Counted from the first letter of the stretch, positions 1-10,336 are shown. The stretch: DNA of 11,555 bases from VBDM01 sp035702665 (GCA_035702665.1 DASSQD010000005.1:1-11555); one strand, 5' to 3'. The notes: generated by a model from the sequence alone, not told the origin. Program-made: numbers and translations.

Positions 1-1209
1 GACCGCGAGGCCTTCGGTGCGTCTTCCGTCCTTCACGTTCGGGTTGAACGGAATATCCTGCCTCACCGCGGCGTTGTAAGCGCGGATCTCGTTCAGCGCC
101 TGTTCCGCGTTGACGTCGTCGAGCTTCGAGACCAGCTCCTCCAGCGTGTTCGCCGTGACCTTGGTGACCTGCTTGATGCGGTATTCGTCCCTGAGCTGGC
201 CTTTCACCTTCGCATCGAAGATCTGCCAGGCGAACTGCTGCGGCTGGTTGAGGATCACGCGACCGTATTTCGCGTAGGTGTAGTTGCGGAAGTCCGCGCC
301 TTCGTCGACGAAGCGCTTGCCTTCCGCATTGATGTAGATCCCCCAGGGGTAGGAATGCTTCTGGAACTGGTCGCCCACGGCCAAGTCTCCGAACTCCGGC
401 GCGTTCCGCTCCCACGCCACCGCGTGGCAGCCCGACCAGTTGCCGGTCGCTTGCGCTCCCACGTCGAGCGCCATGCGGATGACGTCGCCGGTGTTGAAGC
501 GCGTCCCGCGCACCTTGGCGAGCTCCCATCCCGGCCCGAGGTAGCGCGTGCGCATCTCCGCGTTCGCCTGGAAGCCGCCTGCCGCGAGGACGACGGCTTT
601 CGATCCGACCTGGACGGTCTTGCCTTGTCGCTTCACGACCACGCCGTGCACGCCGTCGTCGTCGGCGACGAGCGAGACGGCTCTCGCCTGGTACCAGATC
701 TCCACGCCGCTCTTCTTCGCGATCTGCGTGAGCGAGTCGACCAAGCCCGGGCCGCCGCCGATGGCTTCGAGCGTCAGGCCGCCCCAGAACTTGAACTTGC
801 CGTCGATCTTGAACGCCTGCCGGCCCCAGGCCGCGGTGAAGCGCACGCCTTTCTTCCGCATCCACAGCGCGGTGGGGAAGCTTTGCTTGACCAGGATCTC
901 GGTCAGGTCGGGGTCGCAGCGGTACTCGGTGACGCGCGCCATGTCGTCGAGGAACTGGTCGGCCGTGTACGTGCCGAAGTCGGTGCGCTCGCGCTCCTCC
1001 CTCGACAGGTCGATCAGCTGCGCGAGGTCCTCGGCGCCGTTGTACACGATGCGCAGGAGCCCTGCGGTGAAGCGCGAATTGCCCCCGGATTCGTCCTCGG
1101 GCGCGCGCTCGAGCAGAAGCACCCGCTTCGCCGTCTCCTTCGCCGACAGCGCGGCGCACAGGGCGGCGTTGCCGCCGCCGACCACGATCACGTCGTACTC
1201 GCTACTCAC
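1..1209 (-). CDS. tcuA: FAD-dependent tricarballylate dehydrogenase-like flavoprotein, C-terminus cut by the window edge
   Basis: The 403 codons visible belong to the fumarate reductase/succinate dehydrogenase flavoprotein superfamily. A dinucleotide-binding motif VGGGNAA lies at residues 10-16, a likely ribose-binding Glu at 34 (LLLER), GGNSRFT at 42-48 and the FAD-domain AAGGFQANAEM at 209-219. The GGNAALCAALSA start, the GGNSR segment and a late block (FVDEG 300-304, YAKYGR 312-317, QPQQFAWQI 322-330) resemble what I recall of TcuA, which oxidises tricarballylate to cis-aconitate. There is no signal peptide, so it is probably cytoplasmic or at the inner membrane face. The start is GTG at 1209, with AAGGAG nine bases upstream. 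Roughly 60-90 residues are missing at the left edge. It follows a tricarboxylate-type receptor and shares an operon with an aconitase, which fits a tricarballylate role. The family also contains other FAD dehydrogenases, so the substrate is uncertain, and the usual partner TcuB is not in view. Confidence 0.75.
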   Translation of the reverse strand, partial: MSSEYDVIVVGGGNAALCAALSAKETAKRVLLLERAPEDESGGNSRFTAGLLRIVYNGAEDLAQLIDLSREERERTDFGTYTADQFLDDMARVTEYRCDPDLTEILVKQSFPTALWMRKKGVRFTAAWGRQAFKIDGKFKFWGGLTLEAIGGGPGLVDSLTQIAKKSGVEIWYQARAVSLVADDDGVHGVVVKRQGKTVQVGSKAVVLAAGGFQANAEMRTRYLGPGWELAKVRGTRFNTGDVIRMALDVGAQATGNWSGCHAVAWERNAPEFGDLAVGDQFQKHSYPWGIYINAEGKRFVDEGADFRNYTYAKYGRVILNQPQQFAWQIFDAKVKGQLRDEYRIKQVTKVTANTLEELVSKLDDVNAEQALNEIRAYNAAVRQDIPFNPNVKDGRRTEGLAV

Positions 1210-1218
1210 TGCGCAAAG

Positions 1219-1224
1219 CTCCTT
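1219..1224 (-). promoter_or_regulatory. Ribosome binding site deciding the GTG start of the tcuA-like gene
   Basis: AAGGAG reads right to left and ends nine bases before the GTG at 1209. No ATG competes nearby, and the predicted protein begins directly with the FAD-binding strand (SSEYDVIVVGGG), so this site supports GTG as the start. It lies in the 34-nt spacer (1210-1243) after the second receptor gene, the longest gap in the window. No hairpin or promoter-like element is seen there. Confidence 0.7.
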
Positions 1225-1243
1225 GTGTTGTTCGCACGATACT

Positions 1244-2194
1244 TCAATCGGGCTGTATCCCGGAAGTCTTGACCACCTTGGCCCATTTCTCGATCTCGGC
1301 CCTGTAGAAGGCGTCGAAGGCGTCCGCCCCCAGCGGGTCGACGACCGCGCCCAGGGCCGAGAGCTTCTCCCGGACGCCCGCGTCCTCGAGCGCCTTCAGC
1401 ATCTCCGCGCTGAGCCTGGCGACCGTATCGTGCGGCGTCTTCGCCGGGGCGAACAGGCCCCACCAGACGAAAGCCTCGTAGCCGGGGACGCCGGCTTCCG
1501 CGAACGTCGGAACCTCGGGGAGCATCGCGATCCGCTTCGGGCTCGCGACCGCGAGCGCGCGCAGCCGCTGCGCCTTGATGTTCGCGGCGACCTCGACCGG
1601 GTTGGTGATGAAGAAGGCGATGCGCCCGCCCATGAGGTCGGTGATCGCCGGGGCGCCGCCCTTGTAGGGCACGTGCACCACGTCGATCCCCGTCTGGATG
1701 CGCAAGAGCTCGGTCGCGAGGTGCTGCGAGCTGCCGTTGCCCGCCGATCCGTAGTTGAGGCTGCCGGGCTTCGCCCGGGCGAGCGCGAGCAGCTCCGTCA
1801 GCGACTTCGCCGGCGAAGCCGGCGAGACGACGAGCACCAGCGGCGCGTAGCCGACGCGCCCGACCGGCGCGAAATCGCGCCGCGCGTCGAACGGCAGGTT
1901 CTGGAACAGGCTCACGTTCGTCGCGAGGCCGTTCGCGCCCATGAGCAAGGTCGAGCCGTCGGCGGCCGCCTTGGCGACGAGATCGGCGCCGAGGTTGGCG
2001 TTCGCGCCGGGGCGGTTGTCGACGACGACCGGGCTCTTCATCTGCTCCGACATGCGCTGCCCCACGGTGCGCGAGACCACGTCCACCGCGCCGCCCGCGG
2101 CGTAGGGGACGACGATCCTGACCGGCTTTGCGCTCTGCGCCATCGCCGCCGGCGCGGCGGCGAGCAGCGCGAAGATCCACGACATCCTCTTCAT
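1244..2194 (-). CDS. Bug/TctC-family periplasmic solute receptor (second copy)
   Basis: This 316-residue protein has the usual length and layout of tripartite tricarboxylate transporter receptors. It starts with a Sec signal peptide (MKRMSWIF, hydrophobic core, likely cut after AMA at residue 19), then RIVVPYAAGG at 26-35. The highly conserved family Asp is at 38, LNYGSAGNGSSQHLA at 146-160 and HVPYKGGAP at 174-182. Such proteins bind carboxylates in the periplasm and pass them to TctA/TctB membrane subunits or act as sensors. Neither membrane subunit is in the window. The ATG at 2194 overlaps the stop of the upstream gene as ATGA, suggesting translational coupling. It lies directly upstream of the tcuA-like gene, so a tri- or dicarboxylate ligand is plausible. 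The exact ligand cannot be read from the sequence. Confidence 0.93.
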   Translation of the reverse strand: MKRMSWIFALLAAAPAAMAQSAKPVRIVVPYAAGGAVDVVSRTVGQRMSEQMKSPVVVDNRPGANANLGADLVAKAAADGSTLLMGANGLATNVSLFQNLPFDARRDFAPVGRVGYAPLVLVVSPASPAKSLTELLALARAKPGSLNYGSAGNGSSQHLATELLRIQTGIDVVHVPYKGGAPAITDLMGGRIAFFITNPVEVAANIKAQRLRALAVASPKRIAMLPEVPTFAEAGVPGYEAFVWWGLFAPAKTPHDTVARLSAEMLKALEDAGVREKLSALGAVVDPLGADAFDAFYRAEIEKWAKVVKTSGIQPD

Positions 2195-2814
2195 GATCCG
2201 TTCCTCCATGAGCCGAGCAATCGATAAGTGCCGACGTGAGCCGGGGAGCCTTCCAGCGCCGCGCGCACCCGGTCTTCCAATGCTTCTCCGTCCTTTTCCC
2301 GCATGACTTCCACGATCAGCGCGGTGGCTATCCCGCGGTCCCCGCCCGGCCGCAGCCTCGCCTCGCTGCTCGTGGCGCTCGCCGGACCCTGCGCGGCCTG
2401 CCAAACCTGGACGCCGACGACGCGCGGATCGCGCTCGAGGCCGGCCGCGTCGACCTCTGCCGGCCGCCCGGAGTACGCCGCGACCGCGCAGCCGCCGATT
2501 GCCCGGCGCGGCGAACGATAGGCGACCGCGCAGGCGGTGCGCACCATGTTGCGGAACCCCTTCATCACTTCTCGCGTCTGCGGCGTGGGGGAGGCCAGCC
2601 TCGCGAGATATTCCGGCGAGGCGAGCGCCTCCGGCGACGCCGTCTCGTAGCGGATGAAGAAGCGCGGAGACCCCGCCGTCGCCTCGTAGCGCCTCGCCTC
2701 GAGGAACCCCGGCAGCGCGAGGCGCTCCGGGATGTGCTCGGTCACGAGCCAGCGCTCGTAGAGGTCCGAGTACGAGTCCTCGAGGTCGTGCCAGATGGCG
2801 AGAACTCCGGCCAT
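2191..2814 (-). CDS. Conserved protein with two ferredoxin-like (dimeric alpha/beta-barrel, EthD/DUF4286-like) halves
   Basis: This is a 207-residue soluble protein without signal peptide or membrane segment. The start reads MAGVLAIWHD, then YERWLVTEHIPERLALPGF at 19-37 and a beta-strand RFFIRYE at 51-57. This strand, E-H-hxxR helix and PGF pattern is typical of EthD-like dimeric alpha/beta-barrel proteins; H27 is the characteristic His. A second similar half starts near 105-113 (IGGCAVAAY) and continues with VVGVQVWQA at 132-140 and ALIVEV at 165-170. Such small proteins often accompany catabolic dehydrogenase or ThDP-enzyme genes, but their reaction is usually unknown. The gene starts 17 nt after the ThDP enzyme and ends overlapping the second receptor start. 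The ribosome site is unclear: AAGGA overlaps the previous stop but lies 13 nt from the ATG. The family call rests on motif pattern only. Confidence 0.8.
   Translation of the reverse strand: MAGVLAIWHDLEDSYSDLYERWLVTEHIPERLALPGFLEARRYEATAGSPRFFIRYETASPEALASPEYLARLASPTPQTREVMKGFRNMVRTACAVAYRSPRRAIGGCAVAAYSGRPAEVDAAGLERDPRVVGVQVWQAAQGPASATSSEARLRPGGDRGIATALIVEVMREKDGEALEDRVRAALEGSPAHVGTYRLLGSWRNGS
2203..2207 (-). promoter_or_regulatory. Ribosome binding site selecting ATG 2194 for the second Bug receptor
   Basis: GGAGG lies eight bases before ATG 2194. An in-frame ATG six codons upstream (MEERIM...) overlaps this site and would put acidic residues ahead of the signal peptide. The site therefore favours the shorter start, which gives a normal positively charged n-region (MKR). 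It lies inside the coding end of the preceding gene. Confidence 0.7.
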
Positions 2815-2831
2815 CGCCTATTCCCGGTCCT

Positions 2832-4643
2832 TCAGCGGACGTGCTTTCTGCCGAAGACCGGCTCGGCGTGCGGGATCGGCGGCAGCGCCCAGGCTCCCGT
2901 CCCGGGCGGGCGGATGTTGGCGTCGACGTGCACGTCGATGAGGCAGGGCTTGCCCAGCTTCACCGCGTGCTCGAGCGCGCCTTTGAAATCCTGGGATTGG
3001 GTGACGGTCATTCCCTCGACGCCGGCCGCGCGCGCCCAGGCGGCGAAGTCCGGGTTGTAGGGCTTGCGCTCGGGCCCGGCGTAGAAGGCGGTGCCGTGCT
3101 CGCGGCCGCCGAAGTAGGCGTACTGCAGGTCGCGGATCGCGGCCCAGGCAAAGTTGTTCCACACGACCCACACCGCGGGGATGTCGTACTCCACGGCCGT
3201 GCACAGCACGTGCGACACCATGGTGAAGCCGCCGTCGCCGCAGATGGAGACGCAGGGACGGTCGGGCGCTGCGAGCTTCGCTCCCAGGATGGAGCTCGGC
3301 CCGAAGCCCATGCCCGAGTAGCCCCAGGTGTTCAGCATCGCCTGCGGCTTTCGCGCCTCCCAGAACTGCATGAACCAGTTGTGGTGGATCCCGGAATCGA
3401 GCGAGATGATGGCATCGTCGGGGAGCACCGCGCGGCAGTCGGCGACGATGCGCTCGGGCCGGATCGGCGAGGCGTGGATCTCGAAGTTCGGGCGGATGTA
3501 TTTCTCCCACTCCGCGCGCCATTGCGCGATCTCCGAGTGCCACGCGTCGAGCTGTTTCCCGTCGATCCGCAGGTTCTCCGCGAGCAGCTGCCGCACGAAG
3601 GTGCGCGCGTCGGCGAGGACGCCGATGTCCGGCGTGTAGTTCCTGCCGATCTCGGCGTGATCGACGTCGACGTGCACCAGCTTCGCCGCCGGGAAGTTCC
3701 AGGAGTAGCCGGGCATCCAGGACGAGGAGGAGCGGTCGTCGAAGCGCGCGCCGATCGCGATCACGAGGTCCGCGTGCCGGCCGGCCTGGTTGGCGGGATA
3801 GGCGCCGTTCCTGCCGATGAAGCCGAGCGACAGGGGATCGCGCATGTCGATGCAGCCCATGCCGTTCGGCGAGCTGATCACCGGAACGCGGTGCTTCCTC
3901 GCGAACTCGGTCAGCTCCGCGCCGCCCTCGGAGAGCGTCATCCCGTGACCGATGAAGATCACCGGCCGGCGCGAGTTCTGCAGCAGCTCCAGCGTCTTCT
4001 TCACGTCCTCGGGCGAGGCGCCGCTGCGCCGCTCGGCCGACCGCCATGCGGGCTCGAGCGCGACTTCGGCCTCTTCCTGGAACAGGTTGAAGGGAACGTC
4101 GAGGTTCACCGGACCGGGCCGGCCGCTGGTCGCCGTGGTGATCGCCTGGCGCATCGCGAGCGGCAGCATGTCGACGCGCGTCGGCTGGAAGCTCCGTTTC
4201 ACCACCGGGCGGATGACGTTCGGGAAATCCGCCTGGTTGTGGCGGTTCAGCTCCTGAAAGGGTCCGCGGTTGAACTGCGAGGTCGGGACGTTCGCCGTGA
4301 TGGCGAGGAGGGCGGAGGAATCGGTCTGCGCCACCGCGAGCGCCATGATGAGGTTGGCCGAGCCGGGGCCCGTGGAGGTGAGCGTCGCCACGGGCCGGTG
4401 CTTCACGCGGAAATAGCCGTCGGCCATGTGCGCGGCGGTCTGCTCGTGGCGGGGCGAGACGAGCTTGACCTTGTCGCGCACCTGGTAGAGCGGGTCGAGC
4501 AGGCCGACGTTGCCGTGGCCGCAGATGCCGAAGACGTACGGGATCTTCTCGCCGACGAGGAACTCGGCGATGAGATCGCCGCCTTTCCTCTTCGCGACCT
4601 TGGGGCCGCCGGCCGCGAGAACGCTTTCGCTGGGCTTGTTCAT
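2832..4643 (-). CDS. Acetolactate synthase-like thiamine diphosphate-dependent enzyme, substrate unknown
   Basis: This 603-residue protein shows the three-domain order of the acetohydroxyacid synthase/2-oxoacid decarboxylase family. The N-terminal pyrimidine-binding domain has the catalytic Glu at 67 (SPRHEQTAAHMADGY). The central domain carries GARFDDR at 298-304, as in acetolactate synthases. The C-terminal domain has the ThDP/Mg motif, GDGG at 469-472 through NN at 496-497. The catalytic Glu argues against glyoxylate carboligase, which lacks it. No small regulatory subunit (ilvH-like) lies beside it, and its neighbours are receptors and catabolic enzymes, so a biosynthetic IlvB role is unlikely. 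It probably decarboxylates, or transfers an acyl group from, a 2-oxo acid in the cytoplasm. The start ATG 4643 follows the previous stop by 4 nt (TGACGGGATG) with a weak ribosome site, suggesting coupling. Alternatives in the superfamily include sulfoacetaldehyde acetyltransferase-like or IolD-like enzymes; I cannot choose between them. Confidence 0.9.
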   Translation of the reverse strand: MNKPSESVLAAGGPKVAKRKGGDLIAEFLVGEKIPYVFGICGHGNVGLLDPLYQVRDKVKLVSPRHEQTAAHMADGYFRVKHRPVATLTSTGPGSANLIMALAVAQTDSSALLAITANVPTSQFNRGPFQELNRHNQADFPNVIRPVVKRSFQPTRVDMLPLAMRQAITTATSGRPGPVNLDVPFNLFQEEAEVALEPAWRSAERRSGASPEDVKKTLELLQNSRRPVIFIGHGMTLSEGGAELTEFARKHRVPVISSPNGMGCIDMRDPLSLGFIGRNGAYPANQAGRHADLVIAIGARFDDRSSSSWMPGYSWNFPAAKLVHVDVDHAEIGRNYTPDIGVLADARTFVRQLLAENLRIDGKQLDAWHSEIAQWRAEWEKYIRPNFEIHASPIRPERIVADCRAVLPDDAIISLDSGIHHNWFMQFWEARKPQAMLNTWGYSGMGFGPSSILGAKLAAPDRPCVSICGDGGFTMVSHVLCTAVEYDIPAVWVVWNNFAWAAIRDLQYAYFGGREHGTAFYAGPERKPYNPDFAAWARAAGVEGMTVTQSQDFKGALEHAVKLGKPCLIDVHVDANIRPPGTGAWALPPIPHAEPVFGRKHVR

Positions 4644-4647
4644 CCCG

Positions 4648-5611
4648 TCAATCGGCCTGGATGTGCGCCTTCTCGACGACCCGCTTCCAGCGCTGCTGCT
4701 CGGCGGCGATGTAGTCCGCGTATTCCTTCGGCGTCGAGCCGATCGGCTCGGCGGCGTCGGGCTCGAGCTGCTTGTTCACGGCCGGGCTCTTCGCAGCCTT
4801 GGCGGCTTCCGCGGCGAGGCGGTTCGCGATCGCGTCGGGGAGCTTCGCGGGCGCGTTCAGCCCGTACCACTGAGCGGTCTCGAAGCCGGGATAGCCCTGC
4901 TCGGCGACCGTCTTCACCTCGGGAAGGATGGGCAAACGCCTCGACGCGCCGACCGCGACTACGCGCAGCTTGCCCGACTGCACGTGCGGCATCAGCGGCG
5001 GCGTGCCCGCCGCGGTGAACTGGGTGCGCCCGGCGATCAGATCGATCAGGTTGGGACCGGTGCCCTTGTACGGCACGTGCTGGATGTCGATGCCGCTCAC
5101 CATCTTGAAGTATTCGACCGCGAGATGGCCGGCGCTGCCGTTGCCGGCCGAGCCGTAGTAGAGCTTGCCCGGCTCCTTCTTCGCGAGCGCCACGAACTCG
5201 CGCAGGTCCTTCGCGGGCACGCCCGAGGGCACGACGTAGATCTGCGGAACCTTGGCGAACAGGGACACGGCGCGGAAGTCCCGGTTGGTGTCGAAGGGGA
5301 GCTTCTTGAACATGAAGGGGTTCACCGCGAACGTGCCGATGTGGCCGATGATGAGCGTGTAGCCGTCCGGCTCGGCGTGCGCGACCTCCTCCATCGCGAT
5401 GTTGCCCCCGCCGCCGGGCTTGTTCTCGACGACGAACTGCTGGCCCAGGCCCTTGCTCATCTCCGTCGAGAACGCACGGGCGATGATCGACGAGCTGCCT
5501 CCGGGCGCGAACGGAACGACCAGGCGGATCGGCTTGGTCGGATACTGGGCGTAGGCTCCGAAGGAAGCTGCGGCGAGAACCGAGGCGAGAAGGGCGGCGG
5601 GCGCCGGGACG

Positions 5612-5622
<11 letters not shown>
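4648..5622 (-). CDS. Bug/TctC-family periplasmic solute receptor (first copy)
   Basis: This 324-residue receptor begins with a signal peptide (MPRSVP, Ala/Leu-rich core, likely cut after AYA at 25), then PIRLVVPFAPGG at 31-42, LYYGSAGNGSAGHLA at 154-168 and QHVPYKGTGP at 181-190. It ends in a HIQAD tail close to the second copy's GIQPD. Family members bind carboxylates in the periplasm for TTT transporters or for signalling. The family's conserved Asp after the GG turn is Ser45 here (GGSSSIIAR), unlike the second copy, which may mean different ligand handling. The gene starts with GTG inside the end of acnA, an 11-nt overlap in another frame, preceded by AAAGG at nine bases. TctA/TctB are absent nearby. 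The two receptors share family motifs but differ throughout, so they are divergent paralogues, not a recent duplication. Confidence 0.92.
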
Positions 5623-8338
<2,716 letters not shown>

Positions 8339-8348
8339 CGGACTTCCT

Positions 8349-9776
8349 TCAGATGACGAACAGGTCGACGAACTTGTCGACCGGGGTCGATTCGAGGCGG
8401 TTCTGGTCGCGGCACAGATCGAGGATCGCCTGCTGCCGCTCCGCGGGGAAGCGGCGGGCGAGGTTGGTGCGGAACTTGGCTTCGAGCAAGGGGATGCCTT
8501 CGTGCCGGCGGCGGCGGTGGCCGACGGGGTATTCTACCGCCACCTTGCGCGTCGCGGTCCCGTCCTTGAAGAAGACCTGGAGCTGGTTCGCGATCGAGCG
8601 CTTCTTGGGGTCGAGATAGTCGCGCGACCAGCGCTTGTTCTCGACGCAGCTCATCTTCGCGCGCAGCGCGTCGATGCGCGGATCGCGCGCGACCTCGTCC
8701 TCGTAGTCGGCGGCCGTGAGACTACCCTTGATCAGGCCGATCGCGGCCATGTACTGGATGCAGTGGTCGCGGTCGGCGGGATTGTTCAAGGGGCCTTTCT
8801 TGTCGATGATGCGGATCGCCGATTCGTGGGTGACGATCTCGATCTTCTTGATCTTGTCCAGCTTGTCTTTCACCTCGGGGTGCAGCTCGATGGCGGCTTC
8901 CACCGCCGTTTGCGCGTGGAACTCCGCCGGGAAGGAGATCTTGAACAGGACGTTTTCCATGACGTAGGAGCCGTAACGGCGCTGGAACTTGAACGGCTTG
9001 CCGCGGAACGATACGTCGTAGAAGCCCCAGCCCTTGGCGGAGAGCACCGACGGATAGCCCATCTCGCCGGTCCTCGCGATGAGCGCAAGGCGCACGCCGC
9101 GCGAGGTCGCGTCGCCCGCCGCCCAGGACTTGCGCGAGCCGGTATTGGGCGCGTGGCGGTAGGTGCGCAGGCTCTGCCCGTCGACCCACGCGAGGGACAC
9201 GGCGTTGATCACCGCGTCGCGCGGCAGGCCCAGCATCTGCGCCACCACCGCGGTGGTGGCGACCTTGACGAGCACGACGTGGTCGAGGCCGACGCGGTTG
9301 AAGCTGTTCGCAAGGGCAATCACGCCCTGGATCTCGTGCGCCTTGATCATCGCCGTGAGCACGTCGCGCATCGAGAGCGGCGTGCCGCTGCGCGACAGCC
9401 AGTCGGCGGTCGCGAGGATGCCGCCGAGATTGTCGGAAGGGTGGCCCCACTCGGCGGCGAGCCAGGTGTCGTTGAAGTCGAGCCAGCGGATCGCCGCGCC
9501 GATGTTGAACGCGGCCTGGACCGGGTCGAGCTCGAAGCGCGTGCCGGGAACGCGCGCGCCCCTGGACATCGACGTGCCGGGAACCAGCGGACCGAGCAGC
9601 TTGGTGCAGGCGGGATATTCGAGCGCCTCCAGGCCGCAGCCCAGCGTGTCCATCAGGCACAGCCGCGCGGTGTTGTAGGCTTCGGCGCTCTCTATCTGAT
9701 ACTTGCCGACGTAGTCGGCGATGTCGACGAGGACCCTGTCCGGCGTGGGGCGGACATTGGAAACGTGAGCGGACAT
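8349..9776 (-). CDS. prpD: 2-methylcitrate dehydratase PrpD
   Basis: PrpD dehydrates 2-methylcitrate to 2-methyl-cis-aconitate without an iron-sulfur cluster, the third step of propionate breakdown. The 475-residue product (E. coli PrpD is 483) matches the remembered E. coli protein over its full length: the start MSAHVSNVRP, DTLGCGLEALEYPAC at 43-57, VPGT near 76-79, RWLDFNDTWLAAEWGHPSDN at 97-116, KAHEIQG at 145-151, SFNRVGLDH at 158-166, SLRTYRHAPNTG at 202-213, KKGPLNNPADRDHCIQYM at 326-343 and the terminal DLFVI. It belongs to the MmgE/PrpD family, but the match is to true PrpD rather than to generic MmgE members. The ATG at 9776 shares one base with the previous stop (TGATG), so it is probably translated by coupling; no strong ribosome site is seen. 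A longer open frame upstream has no homology and is discounted. Confidence 0.97.
   Translation of the reverse strand: MSAHVSNVRPTPDRVLVDIADYVGKYQIESAEAYNTARLCLMDTLGCGLEALEYPACTKLLGPLVPGTSMSRGARVPGTRFELDPVQAAFNIGAAIRWLDFNDTWLAAEWGHPSDNLGGILATADWLSRSGTPLSMRDVLTAMIKAHEIQGVIALANSFNRVGLDHVVLVKVATTAVVAQMLGLPRDAVINAVSLAWVDGQSLRTYRHAPNTGSRKSWAAGDATSRGVRLALIARTGEMGYPSVLSAKGWGFYDVSFRGKPFKFQRRYGSYVMENVLFKISFPAEFHAQTAVEAAIELHPEVKDKLDKIKKIEIVTHESAIRIIDKKGPLNNPADRDHCIQYMAAIGLIKGSLTAADYEDEVARDPRIDALRAKMSCVENKRWSRDYLDPKKRSIANQLQVFFKDGTATRKVAVEYPVGHRRRRHEGIPLLEAKFRTNLARRFPAERQQAILDLCRDQNRLESTPVDKFVDLFVI
9240..9261. repeat. Perfect 22-nt palindrome inside prpD
   Basis: The core GCCACCACCGCGGTGGTGGC at 9241-9260 is its own reverse complement, and the flanking C (9240) and G (9261) extend it to 22 nt. 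It codes for PrpD residues 172-179 (VATTAVVA). E. coli PrpD has nearly the same residues there, and Thr-Thr/Val-Val codons ACC and GTG are complementary in reverse, so codon choice explains much of the symmetry. A regulatory role is not shown. Confidence 0.9.
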
Positions 9777-10330
9777 CAATAGTCTTTTTTGACGGCCCCT
9801 TCGCTCGGCATTGCGGACGGCGCCGCGGACGGCTCTCCCGAGGGGGCGGGAGCGGGGCTGGGCTCCGCGGCGGCGGGCGGAGCGGTTTCCGCGGCGGGCG
9901 CGGCCGGTGCCGCCTGCCCGGCCGCAGCCGCGGGCGCGGCGACCGGCGTTCCCGTCATGGGCAGCCGCAGGCAGCGGTAGTCGCCTTTCGCATCGCCGAG
10001 GCGCAGGCCCATCGACGCGGTCTTCACCTTGGCCGTCACGCCTTCCGGCCGGATCATGAACTCCTGGCCCTGCGCGGGCTTCACCTTGAACCACCCGTCC
10101 GCGTCGGCGAGGACCTCGGACCGGCCGTAGATCTCGCGCGCGAAGCCGTCCACTTCGATGGTCACCTGGTCGCTTCCGGCGTCGGCGACGTAGAGAATCG
10201 GAGGCTTGTTGTGGTACTCGACTCCGGGAAGCCTGCATTCCCAGGTTCCGGCGATGTCGCCGGCGGGGGACGCCATGGCGGGGCAGGCGCAAAGCAGCGC
10301 TGCGAGGAAAGCGGGCCTCAGGTCCTTCAT
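9776..10330 (-). CDS. Small secreted protein of unknown function with Ala/Pro-rich C-terminal tail
   Basis: I do not recognise this 184-residue protein. It has a Sec signal peptide (MKDLRPAF, hydrophobic core, likely cut after AMA at 20). A compact region follows at about 21-125, containing GTWECRLPG at 28-36 and GDYRCLRLP at 116-124, whose two Cys (32, 120) could form a disulfide in the periplasm. A low-complexity tail of Ala, Pro, Ser and Glu runs from about 129 to 177 and ends KKDY. A lipoprotein is unlikely: the only candidate, LCAC, is a poor lipobox. The gene sits between prpC (19 nt upstream) and prpD (one-base overlap), so it is expressed with the methylcitrate genes although they act in the cytoplasm. 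The start ATG 10330 is preferred to an in-frame GTG at 10348 because of its ribosome site and cleaner signal peptide. Confidence 0.8.
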   Translation of the reverse strand: MKDLRPAFLAALLCACPAMASPAGDIAGTWECRLPGVEYHNKPPILYVADAGSDQVTIEVDGFAREIYGRSEVLADADGWFKVKPAQGQEFMIRPEGVTAKVKTASMGLRLGDAKGDYRCLRLPMTGTPVAAPAAAAGQAAPAAPAAETAPPAAAEPSPAPAPSGEPSAAPSAMPSEGAVKKDY

Positions 10331-10336
10331 CGCTGT

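Noticed and set aside
1807..1825. Hairpin with 8-bp stem and GAA loop as a possible terminator
   Set aside because: It lies inside the second receptor's coding sequence, has no following T-run, and repeats of GCCGGC are expected from Ser-Pro-Ala codons in GC-rich DNA.
2195..2404. Longer N-terminus for the second Bug receptor starting near 2404
   Set aside because: It would overlap the DUF gene by over 200 nt and bury the signal peptide; the GGAGG site before ATG 2194 gives a normal start.
2832..4643. Calling the ThDP enzyme biosynthetic acetolactate synthase (ilvB) or glyoxylate carboligase (gcl)
   Set aside because: No small subunit or other branched-chain biosynthesis genes are adjacent, and the catalytic Glu67 is present whereas glyoxylate carboligase lacks it.
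9789..9960. GC-rich repeat-like stretch as a tandem repeat element
   Set aside because: It is the irregular codon run for the Ala/Pro-rich tail of the secreted protein; no fixed repeat unit is seen.
9777..10292. Extended prpD start reaching upstream to about 10292
   Set aside because: The extra residues are low-complexity Arg-rich sequence in the wrong frame of the secreted-protein gene, while MSAHVSNVRP at 9776 matches the known PrpD start.
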